DNA from: Flaccisagitta enflata
Lineage: Eukaryota > Chaetognatha > Sagittoidea > Aphragmophora
DNA length: 64,000 nt
Assembly (NCBI GenBank): GCA_965153355.1
Contig: OZ231128.1
Location: 13,082,001-13,146,000, forward strand
Direction: 5' to 3'
Positions within the stretch are counted from its first letter, which is position 1. Every line of letters begins with the position of its first letter. Both the position numbers and the translations under genes were made by a program. The notes beneath the pieces were generated by a model. It was not told where the DNA came from and did not search any database. It was given only the letters and a program-made list of their open reading frames with translations. Shown here piece by piece: positions 35,257 to 51,683 of this stretch.

Positions 35257-35503
35257 ACCCTTTTTGGGCAGCGGCCCCAAAGGGGTCGATGACCTTTGCT
35301 CTCACACATATGGGGAATTCTTATCCCGTTTCTCCTTCTCCTTCTCTTCAAGGAGGAGAAGGAAAAGGAGAAGGAGGAGGAGAAAATTCCCCATATGTCA
35401 TCGATCCTTTGGCACTGCTGCACTGCTTCCTCCTTCAACTTTCATCACTAACTACTTAAGTGGAGCACGGGTATCACTGACCACCTGATTCATTTGCGAC
35501 TAG
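35257..35503. mobile_element. Short fold-back GCGGCC element (mirror copy)
   Basis: Intact inverted counterpart of 17,274-17,520. Both GCGGCCCC and CATATGGGGAATT halves are complete. Confidence 0.85.
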
Positions 35504-35949
35504 TAACCCTTTCAAGCACTTTAAACTAGGAATGTGGACGAGGTCGATTATAGTATAGCTTCCGCTTCCAGTTATAATGTGTCACCCATGGGTGGAACGT
35601 TGTATCATACTACCAAACACTGTTGGACACAGATGGATGGCCATTTGCACTGCAATGTGAAGGCTGTTAAAACATCGGCTTTCGTTTGCTGTCAATAAAA
35701 CTGATGGAAGATAAATCTGAAATTCGTCTCGATTGACATGTTTGTAAGAAGTGGATGAAATCGCACTACGTAGAGCTGATGTGTGTATTATTATTGTGTT
35801 ATTGCTGTGTGTTTTCCTGGTGATGGGTGTAGGCTGTTATTATATATATATATAACCATCTTCGATGGATCATTGAAAAGGCTGGTGTTTTCTCCTCTGC
35901 TCCTGCTCTACTTATCTCTCTCTCTTTCTTTCTCTCTCTCTTTCTCTCC

Positions 35950-36041
<92 letters not shown>

Positions 36042-36111
36042 TCCTGCCAAGCTACCAACATTTTGGCGTCAAAACCGACATTATTTCATCATGCACTAAG
36101 CAGGTCCATGT

Positions 36112-37322
36112 CTGACCTTCTTCCTTTTCTTCTTCTTCTTCCTTTTCTTCTTCTACTACTTCCTTTTCTTCTTCTTCTTCTTCTTCTTTAAACTAATATT
36201 ATTCTTCTTCTTCTTAGCTGTAATCTTCTTCTTCTTCTTTCTTCTTACTCTTCTTCCACTTCTTCTTCACTTCTTCTACTTCTTCTGCTGCTTCTTACTT
36301 CTTATCTCTTCTTCCTTCTTTCTTCTTTCTTCTTCTTCTTCTTCTTCTTCTTCTTCTTCTTCTTCTTCTTCTTCTTCTTCTTCTTTTTCTTCTTCTTCTT
36401 CTTCTTTCTCCTCTCTTCCTTCTTTTTCTTCTTCTTTTCTTCTTGTTCTTCTTCTTGTTCTTCTTCTTTCTTTTCTTCTTCTTCTTCTTCTTCTTCTTCT
36501 TCTTCTTCTTCTTCTTCTTCTTTTTCTTCTTCTTCTTCTTCTTCTTCTTCTTCTTCTTCTTCTTCTTCTTCTTCTTCTTCTTCTTCTTCTTCTTCTTCTT
36601 CTTCTTCTTCTTCTTCTTCTTCTTCTCCTTCTTCTTCTTCTTCTTCTTCTTCTTCTTCTTCTTCTTCTTCTTCTTCTTCTTCTTCTTCTTCTTCTTCTTC
36701 TTCTTTTCTTTTACTCTTTTTTCTCCATTTTCTTCTTCTCTTTCTTCTTCATTTTCTTCTCATTTTCTTCTTCCCCTTCTTCTTCTTCTTCTTTTTCTTT
36801 TTCTTTTTCTTTTTCTTTTTCTTTTTCTTTTTCTTTTTCTTCTCCTTCTTCTTCTTCTTCTTCTTCTTCTTCTTCTTCTTCTTCTTCTTCTTCTTCTTCT
36901 TCTTCTTCTTCTTCTTCTTCTTCTTCTTCTTCTTCATCTTCTTCTGCTTCTTCTTCTTCTTCTTCTTCTTCTTCTTCTTCTTCTTCTTCTTCTTCTTCTT
37001 CTTCTTCTTCTTCTTCTTCTTCTTCTTCTTCTTCTTCTTCTTCTTCTTCTTCTTCTTCTTCTTCTTCTTCTTCTTCTTCTTCTTCTTCTTCTTCTTCTTC
37101 TTCTTCTTCTTCATCTTTTTCTTCTTCATCTTCTTCTTCTTCTCCTCTCTTCTTCTTCTTCTTCTTCTTCTTCTTCATCTTCTTCATCTTCTTCATCATC
37201 TTCTCCTTCTTCTTCTTCTTCTTCTTCTTCTTCTTCTTCTTCTTCTTCTTCTTCTTCTTCTTCTTCTTCTTCTTCTTCTTCTTCTTCTTCTTCTTCTTCT
37301 TCTTCTTCTTCTTCTTCTTCCC
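36112..37322. repeat. Giant (CTT)n polypyrimidine tract
   Basis: Mirror of 12,838-14,065. The interruption pattern differs: it contains a run of TTTTTC units at 36,790-36,840 and an AAACTAATATTA insertion at 36,189-36,200. Confidence 0.97.
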
Positions 37323-37596
37323 ATTTCGACAGTTGGTTTTGCTGCCGTTTGGTTTTGGCAGCTGGTTTGGCAGTTGGTTAGCATAACTCATTCTTTGTGT
37401 AATTGAGTCTCACTTCTTCTTCTCCTTTCATTCTTTTTCTTAATCCCATCATGGCGTTGAAAGGAGCTAGGGGAATGTCTACCGCTTCCATATTTCTTTC
37501 GGTTTCTTTTAGTAAATACGTCTATCTTTCTTTCTGTCTGTCTTTCTTTCTGTTTGTTTATGTCTGTCTGTTTTCCTGCCTGTCCCTTAACACATT

Positions 37597-37917
37597 TACC
37601 ATATTTTTTCTAAAAAGCGCTCCCCCTCCAAAAAGCGCCCCCCCCTCTTTTTTACTTAGTGTTTCACTTTTACAGAAGAGATTTGGACAGAAATATTGAG
37701 TAAAATAATGAAATAATACAACACAATGAACCATTTTCAAAGACTTTCGAACATATTTATGTAATGAATATCTCCATTGTGATTTAAATTTAGCATTTTA
37801 GTAGCCTTTCATAAAAAAGATCTACAATATAAAGGGGGCGCTAATTGGAGGGGTAAAAAGCAAAGTCATATTTCAATTTCAAAAGCGCCCGGGGCGCTTT
37901 TTAGAAAAAATACGGTA
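37597..37917. mobile_element. TACCGTATTTTTTC MITE (mirror copy)
   Basis: Counterpart of 12,248-12,565 with intact TIRs and terminal TA. Confidence 0.87.
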
Positions 37918-38731
37918 CTATGAAGTGAGGCTTCATTGGTTTTCCAAAACCACCTTAAGCATCAGGGCTTCCGAGCCAATTTCAAGAACTCAATAGCTTC
38001 AAGCACAACTGCCTGTTACCTTATTCCATGTCTATGTCATTCTATGTCATTCTCTGTCTTTACAGTACAATAGGCCACAGAAAAAGTCAGATGTTTGACA
38101 TTTCATGCATTTACATGGTAAAGTTTTTATCTTTTAGGGTAGATTTGTACACAATCCATGGTGTATTTGGAAGAAAGAATTTAAATGAGTATATTTCATT
38201 TCATTTTTTGGAGATGTTTTCATGGATAATGTAATTTTCAAGTTCGACGGATTCGCAAGCGTGGGAACAGGGCTGAAGTCCCTGAAGTCCCCCTCCATAC
38301 ACCGATGGCTGTAATGTAGGTGGGCAGGGGCAGTGAGTACTAGTGCCCTCGAAAAACAACCATTTCTAGACTGAAATCGCGACGGATATACCTTCTTAAA
38401 GGGTCGCTTTTCAAGCGACTAAAGGAAAGAAGATAAAACGAATTTAAGACGTGGAAAGTAAGGAAAAGATGGAGAGCAAAGAAAGAGAAATAGGAAAATT
38501 AGAATGAAAATAGCGATTCATTAAAACGTCTACAATAATGGAATCACTAATTCTCAGCCTCTCTCAGTCAATTTGTGACACAATCTTTTATCTTTGAATT
38601 AAATTTCTTCATCCGTTTAAACGGAGAACAAATATTTGTCTCTTAAACTCAGTCCACTCTATCTCTTCATAATTCCTGATTTTCTGGAGCATATGAGATG
38701 TACCCATCTCTCTGAGGGCTCTGACGCTCAT

Positions 38732-38955
<224 letters not shown>

Positions 38956-39109
38956 ATCTTTATCTAATCCACCTTCTGTCTGTCTCTTTGTCTATCTGTG
39001 TTTCGATATCTGTAACAAGGTTTCTCTGTCTCAGCCATTCCCTCTTTCTATCTCTCCCTTTCTCCCTTATTTCAACTATTACTACTGATTCTGACTCTCT
39101 CTCTCTCTA

Positions 39110-39600
<491 letters not shown>

Positions 39601-40595
39601 ATATCCCTCTATTGTGCGCTAGTGTTCATGGTGAAGTGCCTTCATTACGCGTTGGCGGGTCATCTCGTCCGTCTTTTTGCCCCTTCTAATGCTTTCTTGA
39701 TTATCAGCAGAGGATACTCAATGACTCGGCCCTCTTGCTCTATATCATAACAGGCCTGTATATAATTGAATTTACCACCCCCCCCATGAGGGGGGGGGGG
39801 ATCAAAGGGTTTGGAGATGGGGAACGAAATCAAAGGGGGGGGGGAAGAGAAAAAAAAAGAAAATTTGGGGAAAATATAGCTTTTGACAGTACCAAAACAC
39901 AATTTAACACTGCTTAAGCCTTAACTACACTGTTTCATTGCTTTATGGAGAATCATAGATGTAACAGGTCGCCCAAGGGCGGCAAGGCGCAGGGAAGAAA
40001 ATCACAGGCAGGGGAGGGGGGAATCAAAAGCGACTCAATTATATACACTCCTTTATTATAACCCTCTCTTTCCAAATCGACCGACCGACCAACCGACCAA
40101 CCGACCAACCGACCGACCAACGAATGGACCAACTGACCAACCGACCAACCAAACAACCGACCAAACGACCGACCAACCGACCGGCTAACCGACCGACGAA
40201 TCGACTTGACCGGTCTTTGTATAGATGTACGAGATGCATGAGAGAAATGGGCCCTGGAGATTTGCTTTACATCAGATTCTCATCTTGTGTTGCACGAGAG
40301 ATTTGTATTTTAGGGCAAATGACGAGATCTGGATTCGTTGCATGATAATCATTGGGGGAACATGTACTGGGTCATAGTGGTTGTCTGAATGTTTGCATAC
40401 GCTTTCTTTTACAGCTACAGTCATTACTAGCTACTAGCTAGGCATTCACGAAACTTATGTAATCATGATTATCGTATTTTCAATAAGGAATGAATTGTAT
40501 CTTTTATTCGCCAAAAGCGACAGAGCATACATCAATATACAATAAGCAAAGTGCCCCGGGCGTTTTTGATGCTGGGTCAAAAATAAAGACCTACG

Positions 40596-40780
40596 TACAG
40601 TTGAACCCCGCTCTAACGAACCCGTCAGCAACGGAATTCCGCCTATGACAGATAAAAATTTATGGTCCCTTCAACTAGTTTTCTTTTATTTCCTATGTTG
40701 GCACTTACAGAATTCCGTTAACTTATTTGTCCGTTAACTTATTTGTCCCTTGAAATCCGTTGGAGCGGGGTTTAACTGTG
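40596..40780. mobile_element. pogo-like MITE (mirror copy)
   Basis: Counterpart of 9,539-9,712, conserved including the internal GTTAACTTATTTGTCC duplication. Confidence 0.87.
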
Positions 40781-41194
40781 CTCTCCTGAGGAGTTCTGAA
40801 GGAAATAGCTGCATTTCATCAATGATCCTTATCGTAAAGGCGCTCATTGGTTTATATAAGGGTCTGTCATTCTCTTATGTTCGTCCGTCCGTGCGCCAAA
40901 CCTTTTTGAAAATTGCATGTATCCATCTTGAAAAGCTCCCAAACGTTAGCGCAATTCTGTAAGATGTCCGTCTCTATGTCCATCCGTTTTGTTATAAGAA
41001 TACAGACGGGAAAAACGTATTCCATAAGAGCTTCTAGTTAAAGAATTGATATCGTAAATGAAGAAGACCCAGCAAGGAAAAGAAAAAGGCTTTAAGCTGC
41101 ATGGCTGAGAACTGGAAGCTGAAAAATAAGGTCATGTTGCCCAACGATGCGTCCTCTCTGAATGAACGTTTTTTTTTATAAATGAATGTTCATA

Positions 41195-41450
41195 ATCATT
41201 GAATGATTGAATGAATAAATAAATGAATAAATGAATGAATGAATGAATGAATGAATGAATGAATGAATGAATGAAAGAATGAATGAATGAATGAATGAAT
41301 GAATGAATGAATGAATGAATGAATGATTGAATGAATGAATGAATGAATGAATGAATGAATGAATGAATGAATGAATTAATGAATGAATGAATGAATGAAT
41401 GAAAGAATGAATGAATGAATGAATGAATGAATGAATGTATGAATGATCAA
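41195..41450. repeat. (GAAT)n microsatellite
   Basis: Mirror of 8,860-9,110 with a different copy number and fewer variants. Confidence 0.96.
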
Positions 41451-41706
41451 ATGATAGAATGAGTGAGAGAATTGGTTGATGCTTGTTCTTGTGCCTCAGA
41501 TATTGCGATTTAAGTGTTTGTGTGACAGACATAACAACCGACTAACCAACCGACCAACCAACCATCGGACACACATGGCCACTTAAGGAGTTGCGTGTCC
41601 GCTACTAAAAAGAAGAAACTTAAAGTTCTTAAACATCCAACATCGACAAAAGACTTTGCAGAATCCCTGTACTTGACAGTTGACAGGGCTTTAATGTCAA
41701 AGAAGA

Positions 41707-41752
<46 letters not shown>

Positions 41753-41876
41753 AAAAAAAAGAAAGAAAGATAGATAGAAAGAAAAAATAGAGAATAAAAT
41801 AAAGAATGAAAGACAAACAGACAGACAGAAAGAAAAAAACAAAAAAGCGAAAGAAAGAAAGAAAGAAAGGAAGGAA

Positions 41877-41946
<70 letters not shown>

Positions 41947-42501
41947 AAAAAAGATAGAAAAAAAGAAGAGATATTTACTCACACAAACGCCCACGCCCGT
42001 TCCATTTGGATATAAACACAACGACACGAGCTAAAACTCGCTTCTGTGCCAAGAAGCTTTCTTCTGTGTCTTATTGTCTTCCCTTTTCTGTGTCCTTTTC
42101 ATTCTTGATTTCTGGACAGCGGCTCTGAGTTCAATGGATGGCCATTATTTTCCATCGCATCATTTTCGCTCACTTAGCTCACTTTGCTTGCTTACTTGCT
42201 CCCTTTGGTCAGCCTCGAGGTGAATCCCACTTTAAGGACTCTAATTTTTCCTTCGAATGCAAAACAAATACACTTATCTTTTTTAACTCTTGGTCTGGGT
42301 CTGGCTGATTTAATCCAGGCAATACTGCACAAATCTCTGATACGGAATGAGCAGCGCTATCATGGACGCTTCCAAAGATGGCAAATTTACTGCACTCAAT
42401 ACAGTGAAATACAGCCATACAGAGTCGATTTTAAACGGCGTGGTTTAAGACCTCTTATTCCCGCCAAAATTTTGATGTCTTGTTCAGATTTAAAAAGAAA
42501 C

Positions 42502-43116
42502 TACTATCTTCGCCAAAAGAAACGCGACACCTTCTACCTTGATTATCTTGGCTTCTAAAGAAGCTAGAGACTTTTTAAAAAAAAACATATTAATCTATTC
42601 TAAACGATCTACAAAATGAGTCCAATCTGGAAACTGTATCGTAAAGCGTTTAGAAATGGCAAGCAGAAGAAGGGAAATAATCATTTTCAGAATTGATAAA
42701 AAATTGCAAAAAAAAGAATATAAAAAATTTCATGTAAGTTTAACTTTGGTTATCTCAGCTTCTGGAAAAGCTAGATACTTTTTCCAAAAAAGCAAATTAA
42801 TCTACATCGAAAAATCTAAGAGATGAGCGCAATCTGGGTTCTGTAGCTCAAACCCTTTGGAAATGGCAAGCAAAAGTGTAAACCTGTTTCAAAAATCAAA
42901 GGCTTGCAAAAACTGTGGACAAATAAAAAAAGGTTATCAAATATGTTACTGAAGAAATGCGTACAAATTTGCATTTTAGATTCACAGCCAGGTTTGTTTC
43001 TCATGAAAAAAAACTTACTTGACTTTCAAACTCTCCCAGTTGGAAAATTTTGTCAGAGTATGGTCAATGAATTATATCATGCCCGGGGTGTCGCGTTTCT
43101 TTTGGCGAAGATAGTA
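42502..43116. mobile_element. TACTATCTTCGCC TIR element (mirror copy)
   Basis: Counterpart of 7,081-7,696, near-identical with both TIRs intact. Confidence 0.85.
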
Positions 43117-43293
43117 CAGTTGAACCCCGCTCTAACGGACCCGCTTCTAATGAAATTCCGCCTATAACAGACAACTTTTGTTCCCTTTAATTAGATTTCT
43201 TTTATTACTAATATTGGCTTTATAAAAAATTCCCCCTTTAATAGATAAATTTTGTTTGTCCCCTGAAATCCGTTAGAACGGTGTTCAACTGTA
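43115..43293. mobile_element. pogo-like MITE (mirror copy)
   Basis: Counterpart of 6,904-7,082, again sharing one TA with its neighbour. Confidence 0.88.
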
Positions 43294-43420
43294 TCTAGTG
43301 ATTATCATGAACGCTCCATGGAAATGAGAAGCTAAAAGCAAAATCTGATGGGGAGTTATTAGTCGCATACATGCTAGAATCCAGTAGGTTGGTCGGTCGG
43401 TTGGTCCTTTCTATCATTCT

Positions 43421-43572
43421 TTTATTAGTCGCGGACACGAGACTCTATACATTGCCGTGTCGGTCGGTCAGTCGGTCCGTCCCGTAACATAATTGAATTC
43501 TGAGCGATTTTTTCACTGCTGCTACTGCCCAACCGACCGCGACTGGATTGCCGTGTACCCGGCCATGTTTTT
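43421..43572 (+). mobile_element. GTCGCG-family element (mirror copy)
   Basis: TTATTAGTCGCGGACACGAG through GTCGGTCAGTCGGTCCGTCC to GTGTACCCGGCCATGTTTT; counterpart of 6,632-6,772. Confidence 0.75.
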
Positions 43573-44515
43573 TCGTTCATTTCTGTGTGGGCATTGAAGT
43601 TTAGGCTCGTGGTCACGAAGTAAGTTGACCAAAGTCTTAACTGAACTGAAACCACCCTTTTAGCTCAAATATTCAATGCCATATTTACGATCCGGGAAAC
43701 TATTCGCAGATTTTTTTACGGTTCAGAACGAGTTTGATGTACAACAAAGGACGCGGGTTCACAATATCGTTGTGGACGGGTCGAACCCACAGTCCATCAA
43801 ATCCCAGCCTGATGGGAAAAAAAACCTAACGCCACTTTATCCCACTCAACCCACTCAACCCACTCAACCAACCAACACAGTGCATCAAATCCAGCCCTGA
43901 TGGGAAAAATACACCTAACGCCACTTTATACCACTCAACTAAAACTCGAACGGGTGAATTGGAAAAATCTGTAACAAAATAGGGAGAAAAATTACAAAAG
44001 ACAACGACAAACTTTTGTAGATTTTTAAAGCAGATTTCCACGGACTGTGCACAATGTAAAACACAATATCGTTGCGGACGGGTGGGCAGGGGCATCCAAC
44101 CCCCACTATCCCAACCCCTAACCCACACACACAAACATACACAAAAATTATCTAAAACCAATGGACCAACGGACCAACGGTCTAACGGACCAACGGACCA
44201 ACGGACCAGCTTATTAACGGACCAACGGACCAACGGACCAACGGACCAATGGACGTGTCCGCGACTAAAAAAGACACAAAGCTGTCTCGGATCTCATGGA
44301 TTGATGGATTGACCGACGGGAAAGATGGATTGACCCATTTAGGTCGGGAAACTCGCGACAAAAAGGCTTCGAGACTCACATGCTGATGTACTGATTAGTC
44401 GCGATTGACTGACTTACTCTTAATCTCTCTCTCGTGCGCACGTGTTTGCGCACGCACACACACAAATACACACACACTCGCACACCCGCACACAGGTGCA
44501 CACGCATATATATTA

Positions 44516-44855
<340 letters not shown>

Positions 44856-46707
44856 CGTGCGCGCATGCGAAGGCGGTCGGTTTCGGGGACGCCGCTCTTT
44901 CGTGCGCTCGACGGGGGCGTTATAAACTGTATATGGCCAGTGGGGAGATTGCACTATGGGCAGACATGAGCAATTTTAGGTCAAAATAAAATGAGACGAT
45001 TGCGAAAGAGAAAGATGAGTTAGTTAAATGCTATCTTTGGGTTTTTGTATTGTGTATTATTTGTTTCATGACATTTTGGTAGTAGCTGCGAATTGTATTT
45101 CTATAAGTAAACCTCCCACAATATGCACAAATATATATAAATGAACCTCCCAGTAATTGGATTAGAAGAACTAAAAGATTGAATAAGCAGAGAAATTACT
45201 TCTCTTGACAAAAACAAATTACACCCTCAGAAATGCATTCATACTTTAAAGTTTAGGATACAAAAATAGGAACATTTTTTGAAAAGTATACATTTGCAAA
45301 ATAATACATGGTCCACATTTAGGCAAACTAACACATAAGAACAAAAGGAATGAAATGCATACCTATACTTGGGCTAGCAAGATGAAATTTTTAATGAAGA
45401 GTCCTCGCATGTTTGGCTTACTACAGTAAAAATTTCATCAGACTAGCCCAACGAGAAGATTTCATTTCATACTTCTTATTCTCAAGTGTCAGTTCGCCTA
45501 AATGTGGATCATATGTTAGGACGCAGGTGATAGCCAATACTGGACTAAATACATTTTCCCAACTGGCCATACACAGTAAATCTCTGCCCATAGTGCGAGA
45601 GGGATTGAGTGAGTGATGTGAGTCAAAAATGAGTGTAGATGTGCTTCTTCTTCTTCTTCTTGTATGAGGCGGCGAAATATTCATGACTGCTGGACTGAGT
45701 GAGTCCCCCGAGTGGAAAGACGATATTATGGACTAATGGATTTTGATGAGGGCAGATTCGTCTTTGTCAGAGAAACGATTTTTGAGACTCTTTCTGTCTA
45801 TCACTTCTTGCTTCTCTTGCTTCTCTTCTTGTTTTCACTCTTTCACCTATTTGGTACATTCGTTTCTTTGATTATGTTACTCATTAAGTGGAGCACCGTT
45901 AGAGCGCACCCGCTATTATGGCATGTCGGCCAACTATACTATCACAGATTCACTATCACAGATTTAATATCACAGATTCATTGGTTACTTCTGTATTGGC
46001 AATAAAGCAGCTTCACTATAAAGCATTATCTTTGTCCACTCCCTTGTCATGCGCTCTATTGGAGCTCATTTACTTTTTTCTTTCGATCTTGTACTGATGT
46101 GTCCTTGATTACTTTGACTCATGTCTATAAAAGAAAATGTTCGACGTTGTCACTTGATGTTTCACCCATAATCGTGCGGCTTATTCGTGACACTTGATGA
46201 AACAATAGCTGAACACACATCATTCAGATATTTCTCGATTCATGTCTTTATTCAAACGGCTTTATTCCAATTTCCTTTGAACTGATTTGTCTCTCTCTTG
46301 CTTATTGCCGTTTCCGTTGCTCTCAGTTTCAACTCATGCTTTTCGCTTTCCTGTTTTTTATTTTTCATTTTTTTCATTTTTTACTTTCATCTTCTCAAAC
46401 GTTTGTTTGTCTTTCCGTTTTCATCATCCCAGGGATTCTGTTTGTGTAAATTTGTGTTATTTTGTTTTGTTTGTTTGTTTGTTTTTTTTGTATGTTTGTT
46501 TGTTTGTTAGTTTGTTTTTTATTTTTGGTGAGTTTGATTTTTTTGTTGGTGTGGTTAGTTTCTGCTCTGTCTGTCTGTCTGTCTATTTGTCTGTCTGTCT
46601 ACCTGTCTGTCTATTTGTCCATCTGTCAGTCTGTCAGAAGGATCTGTCTGTCTGTCCATTTTCCTTCATATTTTGATTAAATTCTCGCTTATTTAGATTT
46701 CCCCATT

Positions 46708-47199
46708 TACAGTGGGACCTCGGTTTAAGGGATTTCTAGGGACAGACTATTTCAGTCTCTTAAATCCAAAATCCCTTAAATTGAATTCATCATTTCATTA
46801 AGGATTTTTATATTAGTCACTAAGTATTAACAAATCCATAGTGTAACCACATCCTTTTGCTTTAAGTATGTTCTTCAACAATGAATAGATTAGTTCATAG
46901 CAGGATATTCATGGCACAGGAAATATTTCATCATTTTGCAGTAAATTCTTTCTTAAAAATTATCTCAAAATCCAAACTTTTTTCCAAAATCCATCAAATT
47001 TACTTAAAATTTCCCCTGATATAAGGGATATTTTCAAAAACTTGTCTCTTAAATCCGAATATCCCTTAAATAGAAGTTCCTAAAAATAGAGGTTTTTTAA
47101 CATTGGAAAAGCCTGAAAAAATTTGGGACTAGACAGTGTTGTCTCTTAAATGCGGATATCCCTTAAATAGAGGTGCCACTAAGGTGGGATTCCACTGTA
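46708..47199. mobile_element. pogo/Tigger-like MITE (mirror copy)
   Basis: Counterpart of 2,702-3,191, diverged in the interior but with both ends recognisable. Confidence 0.78.
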
Positions 47200-47366
47200 C
47201 TTGACTTACAACTCCGTCGTTCTTTCCTTTTTTTCGCTAATGCAGGGAACGAGAAGATCCTATTTTGGGTGAAAAAGAGAAAGTGACCTGGGGCCTATTA
47301 TGGCCATTCCAGTTTCAATGCATCAGATGTGCCTCTTTTGTATGGAATGGTGTGAAAAGAGTGTTT

Positions 47367-47480
<114 letters not shown>

Positions 47481-47929
47481 GTAGTAGTAGTACATAGGGA
47501 AAAGGCTCCCACACTCGCTGCCTAGATAGCCCTCTTATTCACTAGCTGATAGGTTCATCAGATTTTTTTTCATGACAGTAAAGAAAAAAAAAAAAGAAAA
47601 ATACGCAGAAGAAAAAAGTAAAGACTACTGTCCTAACAATAAAGAACAAAATGCTAATCTGGAATTTTTATCATGAGCTCGATGAGGCAAGTATTTCTAA
47701 TTTCTAAATGCCAGGACTAAAAATAAACTAAGAAAATTGTTCATAATTATGAATTATTTCAGATGCAAGGAAAGAAGGTTGTTAGAAATTTACTTCAAAT
47801 GAAAAAGTTATTAAAACCCTAATGATTTTAAAAACCCTCATGATTTTCTGTTTTGTGAGCTGTGAATCATTGTGGCATTGTGTCGCTTTACTAGTACATC
47901 ACATCTCTGATCATTGAGTCACAAACTCG

Positions 47930-48317
47930 TTTTTGGGCAGCGGCCCCAAAGGGGTCAATGACCTATGCTTTCACAAATATGGGAATTTGTTTTCTTCTTT
48001 TCACCCTCTCCACCTTTGGGGAGAACAAGGCCGGATACATGGCAATCCAGTTGCGATCGGTTGGGCAGGAGCAGTAATGCAAAAATCACTCAAAATTCAA
48101 AAAGGTTATGGGATTGACCTATCGACCGACACGGCAAGGTGTAGAGTCTCATGTCTGCGACTAAAAAGAAAGACAGGAAGGAGATATTTCTCATATGTAT
48201 GAAGGCATGGGTAAGTGACCCCTTTGAGGCTGCTGCCCTGCTTCCCCCTCAATTATAGTTACAAACTACTTAAGCAGGGCACGGGTACCGCTGACAACCC
48301 GATGCTTTTGCGACTAT
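47930..48317. mobile_element. Fold-back GCGGCC element with nested GTCGCG element (mirror copy)
   Basis: Counterpart of 1,578-1,967. The nested element spans 48,022-48,168. Near-identical to the left arm. Confidence 0.75.
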
Positions 48318-48437
48318 GGTCATTTTCTTCTTGTTCCTCTTGTTTCTTATTCTCCTACTCGTTAGCATCTCTTTGATTTGTTTCACTCGGAGAAATCAGT
48401 TAAGTATTTGTATCCAAGTCATCTCCTACTTCCCCCT

Positions 48438-48440
<3 letters not shown>

Positions 48441-48534
<94 letters not shown>

Positions 48535-48812
48535 CTTCCATCCTTCATTGTTTCCTTCCTTCCGTCCTTCCTTCCTTTCTTGTTTCTTCCTTCCTTCTTA
48601 TTTTCTATCTTCCGTCACATTCTGCTCACTGCATCAGTGCATATGGACTGCTTTCTTACCATGTTTTTTCTTTCTACCTTATCAGTCTATCTTTACTGCT
48701 AAAGCTGCACACCGGACTTTCCCCTCATCCACAATTTGCTTTCATCCCTGCATTATTAGTGATGAAAGACCCTGAATCATAATGAGAGACCTGATAACCA
48801 CTTGACTTTATT

Positions 48813-48908
<96 letters not shown>
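48441..48908. repeat. Two (CT)n blocks plus CCTT tracts
   Basis: Mirror of 989-1,455. The second (CT)n block (48,822-48,908) is much longer than its left-arm partner, which has only about 10 GA copies. Confidence 0.95.
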
Positions 48909-48910
<2 letters not shown>

Positions 48911-49373
48911 TCTCTCCTCCCTTTCCCCTTCCTTCCTACCTTCCTTCCTTCCTTCCCTCCTTCCCTCCTTCCTTCCTTCCATCTTTCTCAGCAGCTAGAC
49001 TGCTCCACTATTTGCTTTCAACCCTGCATTATTAGAAATGAGAGACCCTGAATTATGATGAGAGACCTGATAACCTAATGTTTTCTTGACTTTCTTTTTT
49101 CTCCTATGCGAAGACCAATTGTTTTTCTCAAAATCATTTGGCCAGAAAAGTATTGACTTACGTATTAGTTTCTGCTTGGATACATGAAGAGACAAAAATA
49201 TTCCATGTGGGCCAATGATGTTGTAACAAGTATGACGCACGTCAGAAATTTTACAATTTTATGCTTTTAAAACTTTTTTATTTTGCTTACCATTCTGTGT
49301 ACTGTTATCAGGGCTTTTAAACCTAATGAATCATATTGATTGAACGGAAAAGATTGTTAAAATTACATTTTGT

Positions 49374-50010
49374 TACAGAGTCTTCAATCTCGACTGGGAA
49401 AAAAATGTTAAGCTTTTGCTCTCAGCTGCTTCTTCTCACTAGAATGGAATTTATTATTTTTTTATAGTACCATGTTTGACGTTTTCTGTGCAAAATTTCA
49501 TTAATCAAAATTTCATTAATCTATGTTAAATACTCTGACTTAATCTATGTTAAATACTCTGACCACAACATCAATTTAAAGAAAAACAAGCATTTTCAGA
49601 TATAGCTCAATTTAGTCATAGTTCATCAAAACTGTTTTTCTTTGATTTGCTCTTATTTCTCACTGGATTGAGCAGCAAATATCAGATTTGTCTCAGTTGA
49701 AGATATCTTTACGAATTCTAAAAAAAACATCTTTAATTTGAGACTATTTTAGTATTTGTAGCTCAAAGTGATCAAAAATGAGGGAAAAACGTTTTGATTA
49801 AAAAAAGGATAAATTGAGCTTCAGCCACAAATACTTGTTTAACTTCAAATTGATGTTGTGGACAAAATATTTGACACAGACCAATGAAATTTTGACACAA
49901 AAAACGTCAAACATAATACTATAAAAGAAAACAAATTCCAGACTGGTGAGAAGAAGCAGCTGTGAGCAAAAGCTTAACACTTTTTCCCAGTCGAGTTTAA
50001 AGACCCTGTA
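49374..50010. mobile_element. Fold-back TIR element (mirror copy)
   Basis: Counterpart of 1-598 with TA at 49,374-49,375 and 50,009-50,010. It has an extra local duplication near 49,495-49,560 (CAAAATTTCATTAAT and TTAATCTATGTTAAATACT each twice). Confidence 0.78.
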
Positions 50011-50216
50011 GCCCGACAATCTAGAACCAACGCAAAGCTTATCAATAACAACCTCAATATTCCAACTCATGGCTAGTTTTGGCTCAAGGCCCTAATTCGG
50101 CCTTGAATGTCTTCTATTAGACCTCCCAGCCATGATGCTGAGTCTGAACCAGTGAACCACGACTGTGAATTATTACCGCTGATTCCAGGAGTGAGATACT
50201 GAGATATTGACCATCT

Positions 50217-50690
50217 ATAGTTGCCCTCGGGCCACTGTCTCTGCGCCATATTTCTTTCTTTTACCCTTTTTTTTGGCAGTTGCCGCAAAAGGACGATGTC
50301 CTGTAGAACTAATAGGTGAATTTTCAAAAATCTGCAAGTATGTACTCCTCTGGAGACTTCTCAAATCTCAGGCTTTTGGTTTGCTGTTCCAGACCCTGAA
50401 AGGGCCTTCTTATTAATCTAAGGCCTTAAACCTGCATTCCCTGGCCTCTTTACTCTGAAATTTACCCTCTCAAGCCTCTATTCAGCCCTTCTTGTGTATC
50501 AAATTAGCTCTCGTCCCTCACCTTAATCACATCTTATTACCCCTTGCACCCCTCAAGTCAGCCCAGAATCTGTTTTCAATCCTCAATTATGCCCTTAATT
50601 TCTAGACATTTACTTTTGGAGGTCCTGACCAGCTCTCACTTTAGGTAATCAATTTTTGCCGGGTACCGCTGACCATGTGCGACTTTTGGA
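50217..50690. mobile_element. Degenerate fold-back element
   Basis: TAGTTGCCCTCGGGCCACTG, TTTTTTTTGGCAGTTGCCGC, AAAAGGACGATGTCCTGTAG and AACTAATAGGTGAATTTTC match one end of the AGTCCTG subfamily. GGGTACCGCTGACCATGTGC is the other end. The core is a decayed CTAAGGCCTTAAACC-like array. Much older-looking than the copies at 23,388 and 57,891. Confidence 0.6.
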
Positions 50691-50711
50691 TGACAAGTCC
50701 TATTCCTCTCA

Positions 50712-51592
<881 letters not shown>

Positions 51593-51683
51593 CCTGATTT
51601 ATGCAAAAGAGGTGAAAGTGCCTCGAATGGACACAGCAAAAACAGAAAAGAGGTGGTGATTAAAAAAAACAAGGACAACCCTT